Source: Natronorubrum halophilum (lineage in GTDB: Archaea; Halobacteriota; Halobacteria; Halobacteriales; Natrialbaceae). From it: DNA of 64,000 nucleotides. Made by a program: the position numbers and the translations under genes. The stretch covers positions 558,001-622,000 of the forward strand of contig NZ_QQTY01000002.1 in NCBI RefSeq assembly GCF_003670115.1, given 5' to 3'. The notes beneath the pieces are model-generated. The model did not search any database, was not told the DNA's origin, and worked only from the letters and a program-made list of their open reading frames with translations. Shown in pieces: positions 60,511 through 64,000 of this stretch; the first letter of the stretch is position 1, and each line of letters begins with the position of its first letter.

Positions 60511-61767
60511 TCAGGGGAACGAACCGGCTTCCTCGAAGGCGTCGGCGACGCGCTGGATCGCTACCACGTACGCCGCGGTCCGCGGATTGTCGAGTGCGTT
60601 CTCCTCGAGCGTCTCGACGAGCGCGACGAAGGCGTCGACGATGATCTCCTCGAGTTCGTCGTTAACTCGCTGTTCGGTCCAGGAGAAGCGCTGCCGGTTC
60701 TGGACCCACTCGAAGTAACTGACCGTGACGCCGCCGGCGTTGGCGAGAATGTCCGGAACGACGAACACGTCCCTGCGTTCGAGGAGCGCGTCGGCCTCGG
60801 GCGTCAGCGGCCCGTTCGCGGCCTCCGAGATGACGTCCGCCTCGACCGCGTTGGCGAGATCGGCGTCGATGGCGTTCTCGAGCGCGGCGGGGATGAGCAA
60901 GTCGACGTCCATCGTCAGAACCTCCTCGTTCGTCACGTCCTCCTCGCTCTCCGCGTAGCCGACGATGCTGCCGGTCTCGTTCTTGTGATCTTTGGCCGCG
61001 ACCGGATCGAAGCCGTCGGGGTTGTAGATCCCACCGCTCGAGTCGCTGGCGGCGACGACGGTCGCGCCCATCTCGTCGATCAGCTTCGCGGCGATCCAGC
61101 CGGCGTTACCGTAGCCCTGAACGGCGACGGTCGCTCCCTCGAGATCTTTGTCGAGGTAGTCGAAGGCCTCGCGGGCCGCGATTACCGTCGATCGACCGGT
61201 CGCCTCGACGCGTCCCTCGCTGCCGCCGCTGGCGATGTTCTTGCCCGTGATGACGCCCGGTTCCGTGGTGTTCTCGAGCGTCTCGTAGGTGTCTTTGATC
61301 CAGTTCATCTCCCGCTGGCCCGTGTTCACGTCGGGGGCGGGGATGTCGCGGTCTTCACCGATCATGGGGCGGAGTTCCGTTGCGAACGCGCGAGTGACGC
61401 GCTCGAGTTCGCTCTCGGAGTAGTCGTCGGGATCGATGACGATCCCTCCCTTTCCGCCGCCGTAGGGAATCCCGACAGTTGCACATTTGTACACCATCCA
61501 GCCCGATAGCGCCTTCACTTCGTCGCGGGAAACCTGTGGATGGTAGCGGATGCCACCTTTGTACGGGCCGCGATCGCCGTTGAACTGCGAGCGGAAGGCT
61601 TTGAAGCGCTCGAGTTCGCCGTCGTCCCGTTCGATCGTGAGGTTGGTCTCGAGAACTCGCTCCGGGTGTTTGAGCCGCTCGATCACGTCGCTGCCAATCT
61701 CGAGGTGGGCTGCAGCCTCGTCGATCTGTGACTGCAGGCTTTCGAATGGGTTCACGCCCTCGGTCAT
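60511..61767 (-). CDS. gdhA: NAD(P)-dependent glutamate dehydrogenase
   Basis: This 418-residue hexameric-type glutamate dehydrogenase interconverts glutamate with 2-oxoglutarate and ammonium. It has [23 protein letters not shown] with the catalytic Lys, [17 protein letters not shown], and the Rossmann [16 protein letters not shown]. Archaeal Glu/Leu/Phe/Val dehydrogenases of this length are usually glutamate-specific, but cofactor preference is not assigned. ATG 61767 ([11 protein letters not shown]) is chosen. The upstream palindrome at 61841-61855 may regulate it. Confidence 0.95.
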   Translation of the reverse strand: MTEGVNPFESLQSQIDEAAAHLEIGSDVIERLKHPERVLETNLTIERDDGELERFKAFRSQFNGDRGPYKGGIRYHPQVSRDEVKALSGWMVYKCATVGIPYGGGKGGIVIDPDDYSESELERVTRAFATELRPMIGEDRDIPAPDVNTGQREMNWIKDTYETLENTTEPGVITGKNIASGGSEGRVEATGRSTVIAAREAFDYLDKDLEGATVAVQGYGNAGWIAAKLIDEMGATVVAASDSSGGIYNPDGFDPVAAKDHKNETGSIVGYAESEEDVTNEEVLTMDVDLLIPAALENAIDADLANAVEADVISEAANGPLTPEADALLERRDVFVVPDILANAGGVTVSYFEWVQNRQRFSWTEQRVNDELEEIIVDAFVALVETLEENALDNPRTAAYVVAIQRVADAFEEAGSFP

Positions 61768-61840
61768 AGTAGCCCGTTTACGGGACGCAAGGATAAGCAT
61801 AGCGAATATCTATCATGCCATACTGTTGGCAATGTTACAC

Positions 61841-61855
61841 CATCGTTTAACGATG
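61841..61855. promoter_or_regulatory. Palindrome upstream of gdhA
   Basis: CATCGTT-T-AACGATG is a perfect 7-bp inverted repeat around one T. It lies about 75 bp before the minus-strand gdhA start. It might be an operator for nitrogen regulation or chance. Confidence 0.35.
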
Positions 61856-62105
61856 ATTAGATACTGGTCGATCGGTCGTTTTTCGTCGCCGTCGGCCGTC
61901 CGCCTGATTCGCGTGAGCAGCGTGGTATCGGTGGTCCCACTGGTGCTCGCGCTATTGACGCTGTTCGGCGCATCTCGAGACAGTCGACGGGATGTACGAC
62001 GCGCGTTCGCGAACCACGATCCCGTCGACTGTCTCGACGTCATCTCTGATCGCTGTCTCGCAGAAGACGTCCTCGGTGAGAACTGGCGTCGCGAGTATCG
62101 ACGGC

Positions 62106-62130
62106 CACCCCTCGTTCAGAGTGAAAAACG
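62106..62130 (+). repeat. Origin recognition box 1 (forward)
   Basis: CCCCTCGTTCAGAGTGAAA is followed by AACG. It is separated from the second box by about 200 bp and is the farthest from the AT-rich tract. Confidence 0.8.
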
Positions 62131-62307
62131 TTCGATGCGCTTCGCGTGGTCAGCGTGGAACTGATGCACCCGACCGGACCGATCGACTGCGGACGCGTCC
62201 TCGACGGTCGCTCGAGTTCGCCGTCGAAGGATCTCGAAGGTATGGCGTCGGTCGGTTTTGGAGCCGCCATCGGGACCGATGACGGTCTCAGTTGACCACC
62301 GGAGGGT

Positions 62308-62334
62308 GACACCCCTCGTTCAGAGTGAAACGGG
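62308..62334 (+). repeat. Origin recognition box 2 (forward)
   Basis: ACCCCTCGTTCAGAGTGAAA followed by CGGG, the same 5' half as box 1 (ACCCCTCG). It lies in the same orientation. Confidence 0.85.
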
Positions 62335-62450
62335 CGCGACGGTGTCGCCTGCGTTCGAGGGAAGGTATCCAACGTTCGGTTCGAACGGGAACTAGGAGAA
62401 ATCGGACGCTGAAATTCTACGCTGAGAGACGATCCGTGGAACGCTGGTAC

Positions 62451-62478
62451 CCACACCCCCCGTTCAGAGTGAAAACGG
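62451..62478 (+). repeat. Origin recognition box 3 (forward)
   Basis: CCCCCCGTTCAGAGTGAAAA followed by CGG. It carries the longest C-run of the forward boxes and is the closest to the AT-rich stretch on the left. Confidence 0.88.
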
Positions 62479-62518
62479 AACGCGATGGGGTGCCCCGAAA
62501 ACGAGTAGCGGGACTCGA

Positions 62519-62646
62519 GACTAATTCTCACTATCTCTGTCGAGATATGATATCCAATTCGAAGAGATCTTCCGGAAACAACATCCGGTATTAGAAGACA
62601 TAATACTACTATGTTAGCTAGACAAGTGTTTCTAGAAGAAAGAGTG
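62519..62646. other. AT-rich tract, candidate unwinding element
   Basis: This ~130-bp stretch is clearly AT-rich in a GC-rich genome (for example GATATGATATCCAATTC and ATTAGAAGACATAATACTAC). It sits between box 3 and box 4, where haloarchaeal origins have their duplex unwinding element. Confidence 0.75.
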
Positions 62647-62770
62647 GTAAAAAACGGAGGCTGCGCTCCTCGAACTGCCGCTTCGATCGTTACCACTGTG
62701 ATCGGAGATTAGACGCCGTTACGACGACAACCGCGTTCATAACCCGACGGCAGTCGCCGCAGCTTCGATC

Positions 62771-62793
62771 CCGTTTTCACTCTGAACGGGGGG
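62771..62793 (-). repeat. Origin recognition box 4 (inverted)
   Basis: The reverse complement of the forward boxes: CCGTTTTCACTCTGAACG followed by GGGGG and then CGTAGGGG. Its G-run faces the orc1 gene, so G-strings on both sides of the AT-rich tract point away from it. Confidence 0.88.
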
Positions 62794-62941
62794 CGTAGGG
62801 GTTCGACTCGAGACCATCACCGAGGTGGCAGTACAGTCTGCATGTGGGGTATCTCCCGATCGGGAGGAGACGGCCGAAAAGCCGGACAACGAAACGTCTG
62901 GCGAGCCGTTATCAGTCTGAACTACCTTCCATAGTTTTATT

Positions 62942-64000
62942 ATGTCTGTCTCCAAGAACGGAGACATGGCTGAACAGGCTGGGGACCCGCTCTTCCACTC
63001 TCACGACCCCATCTTTAATCGGAAGGAACTCCTCCACGTCGGTCACGTGCCCGACGAAGACCGCATCGTCGGTCGCGACGACGAGATTGAATCCGTCGCC
63101 GCCGAAGTCGGCGCGATCACGCGCGGTGATCCGCCGAACAACGTGATGATCTACGGCAAGACCGGCACCGGAAAGAGTCTTATCTCTCGACACGTGGCCA
63201 CTCGAGCGCAAAACGCCGCTCGAGGCAACGACATCGACTGCGGTGTTCTCTACGTCGACTGTTCCGAAGCGAACACGGAAACCCGTACGACGCGCCAGTT
63301 GGCGCTCAGTCTGAAAGATCAAACCGGCTATCAGGAGAGCATTCCGGTCCGCGGTGTCGGAACGATGGAGTACTACCAGCACATCTGGCAAATTCTCGAG
63401 GAGTGTTTTAACGCGATCATCGTCATCCTAGACGAGATCGATAAGCTGGACAACAGTAACATCCTGATGCAGCTCTCGCGCGCTCGAGAAGCCCAGAAGA
63501 CGGACGCATACATCGGCGTTATCGGAATCAGTAACAAGGTCAAGTACCGCGAGACGCTCGACGAGCGCATCGACAGCAGCTTCGGTCACCGGGAGCTGTT
63601 TTTCCACCCCTACGACGCCTCGCAGCTCCGCGAAATCATGCGCAACCGCGAGGACGCCTTCCAGCCTGACGTCCTGGAGGGCGGCACGATCGAACTCTGT
63701 GCGGCGCTGGCCGCCAAGAAACACGGCGACGCTCGGAAGGCGATCGAGATCCTCAAGGAAGCCGGCGAACTCGCTCGTCGCACCGGTTCGGAAACCGTCT
63801 CCGAGAGCCACATCCAGCAGGCCCAGGAAGTCGCCGAGATCAACCGGATCGAAGAACTCACGAGCGGCGCGACCGTCCACGCGAAACTCGCCCTGTACGC
63901 GCTGGCGAGTCGCATCATCACCGGCGACCGCGAGACGCATAAGACGCGGAAGATCTACGAGCGATACGTCAGTATCTGCGACCTAGTCGCCACCGATCCG
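62942..64000 (+). CDS. orc1: Orc1/Cdc6 replication initiator (3' end beyond window)
   Basis: The open frame from ATG 62942 runs to the window end (353 residues so far). Walker A is YGKTGTGKS near residue 75, Walker B is IIVILDEIDKL near 165, and sensor-type IGVIGISNKVKY and DARKAIEILKEAGELAR follow. This is the AAA+ domain of archaeal Orc1/Cdc6, which binds the origin boxes upstream and helps load MCM; the C-terminal winged helix is only partly in view. ATG 62966 is an alternative start. Its direct location next to the boxes identifies it as the origin-linked paralogue. Confidence 0.97.
   Translation, partial: MSVSKNGDMAEQAGDPLFHSHDPIFNRKELLHVGHVPDEDRIVGRDDEIESVAAEVGAITRGDPPNNVMIYGKTGTGKSLISRHVATRAQNAARGNDIDCGVLYVDCSEANTETRTTRQLALSLKDQTGYQESIPVRGVGTMEYYQHIWQILEECFNAIIVILDEIDKLDNSNILMQLSRAREAQKTDAYIGVIGISNKVKYRETLDERIDSSFGHRELFFHPYDASQLREIMRNREDAFQPDVLEGGTIELCAALAAKKHGDARKAIEILKEAGELARRTGSETVSESHIQQAQEVAEINRIEELTSGATVHAKLALYALASRIITGDRETHKTRKIYERYVSICDLVATDP

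Larger units (their letters stand above)
62106..62793. other. oriC: Probable replication origin (haloarchaeal oriC next to orc1/cdc6)
   Basis: Four copies of a shared box (core GTTCAGAGTGAAA) flank an AT-rich stretch. Three copies read forward on the left (62106, 62308, 62451) and one is inverted on the right (62771). Each has a run of C's or G's on the side away from the AT-rich tract. The gene directly downstream, at 62942, is Orc1/Cdc6. This matches the known haloarchaeal origin: origin recognition boxes with G-strings, an unwinding element, and a linked initiator gene. The 1,174-bp gap otherwise contains no gene I can support. Confidence 0.9.

Noticed and set aside
61852-62164. 103-residue plus-strand frame MIRYWSIGRFSS...
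   Set aside because: One hydrophobic run is visible, but it contains origin box 1 and has no family match. Too weak to list as a gene.
62040-62696. 218-residue minus-strand frame with repeated FHSERGV
   Set aside because: The repeats are translations of the origin boxes; the rest has no protein character. It lies within the origin.
1-64000. CRISPR arrays, transposases, integrases, prophage or defence genes
   Set aside because: No regularly spaced repeats and no such protein motifs were found; the region is core chromosome.

Overview
This window comes from a halophilic archaeon (class Halobacteria). The proteins are strongly acidic (Asp/Glu-rich), third codon positions are GC-rich, promoters look archaeal (TATA-like boxes about 25-30 nt before short-leader or leaderless starts), and several proteins are typically haloarchaeal: archaeosortase ArtA, Tat/lipobox lipoproteins, a GGGP synthase, and SMC-ScpA preceded by a small coiled-coil protein. 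The order is not certain; a member of the Natrialbales is plausible but unproven. About 60 protein genes are packed on both strands. I see no rRNA, tRNA, CRISPR array, transposase or integrase, so this is ordinary core chromosome.

Layout. 0-5.2 kb: chromosome organisation (coiled-coil protein, SMC, ScpA). 5.4-9.3 kb: MATE exporter, a frameshifted methyltransferase, a phosphoribosyltransferase, and a divergent undecaprenyl-diphosphatase homologue. 9.4-16.5 kb: ThiC, a PhzF-family protein, an acyl-CoA synthetase and a lactate permease. 16.8-18.3 kb: GatB. 18.7-23.5 kb: a five-gene branched-chain amino-acid ABC importer with overlapping starts and stops. 23.6-27.1 kb: a thioesterase, an MBL-fold lactonase, an FAD oxidoreductase, and a membrane protein split by a frameshift. 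27.1-29.8 kb: metallophosphoesterase and archaeosortase ArtA, divergent from a winged-helix regulator. 29.9-44.2 kb: glycosyltransferases, methyltransferase, MBL hydrolase, GGGP synthase, TRAM protein, radical SAM protein, Hsp20-like protein, DadA-like oxidase, DUF502 membrane protein and a Nudix CoA pyrophosphatase. 44.3-50.1 kb: MFS transporter, zinc-finger microprotein, a four-gene membrane block and a sugar nucleotidyltransferase. 50.3-61.8 kb: lipoproteins, aldehyde dehydrogenase, PAP2 phosphatase, RIO-like kinase, acyl-CoA dehydrogenase, DUF2062 protein and glutamate dehydrogenase. 61.8-64 kb: a replication origin and the start of orc1/cdc6.

The strongest non-coding feature is the origin. 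Four near-identical origin recognition boxes (three forward, one inverted), each with a C- or G-run facing away from an AT-rich stretch, lie directly upstream of an Orc1/Cdc6 gene that runs off the window end. This is the known haloarchaeal oriC-orc1 design.

The most unusual signal is a set of short palindrome-rich repeats. They occur in intergenic DNA (about 18.3 and 57.5 kb, sharing 35 identical bases), at the end of the phosphoribosyltransferase gene, and inside coding sequence, where they encode low-complexity segments at the ScpA N-terminus and in a linker of the acyl-CoA synthetase. Two genes also carry apparent single-base frameshifts in short homopolymers (about 6.93 and 26.95 kb).
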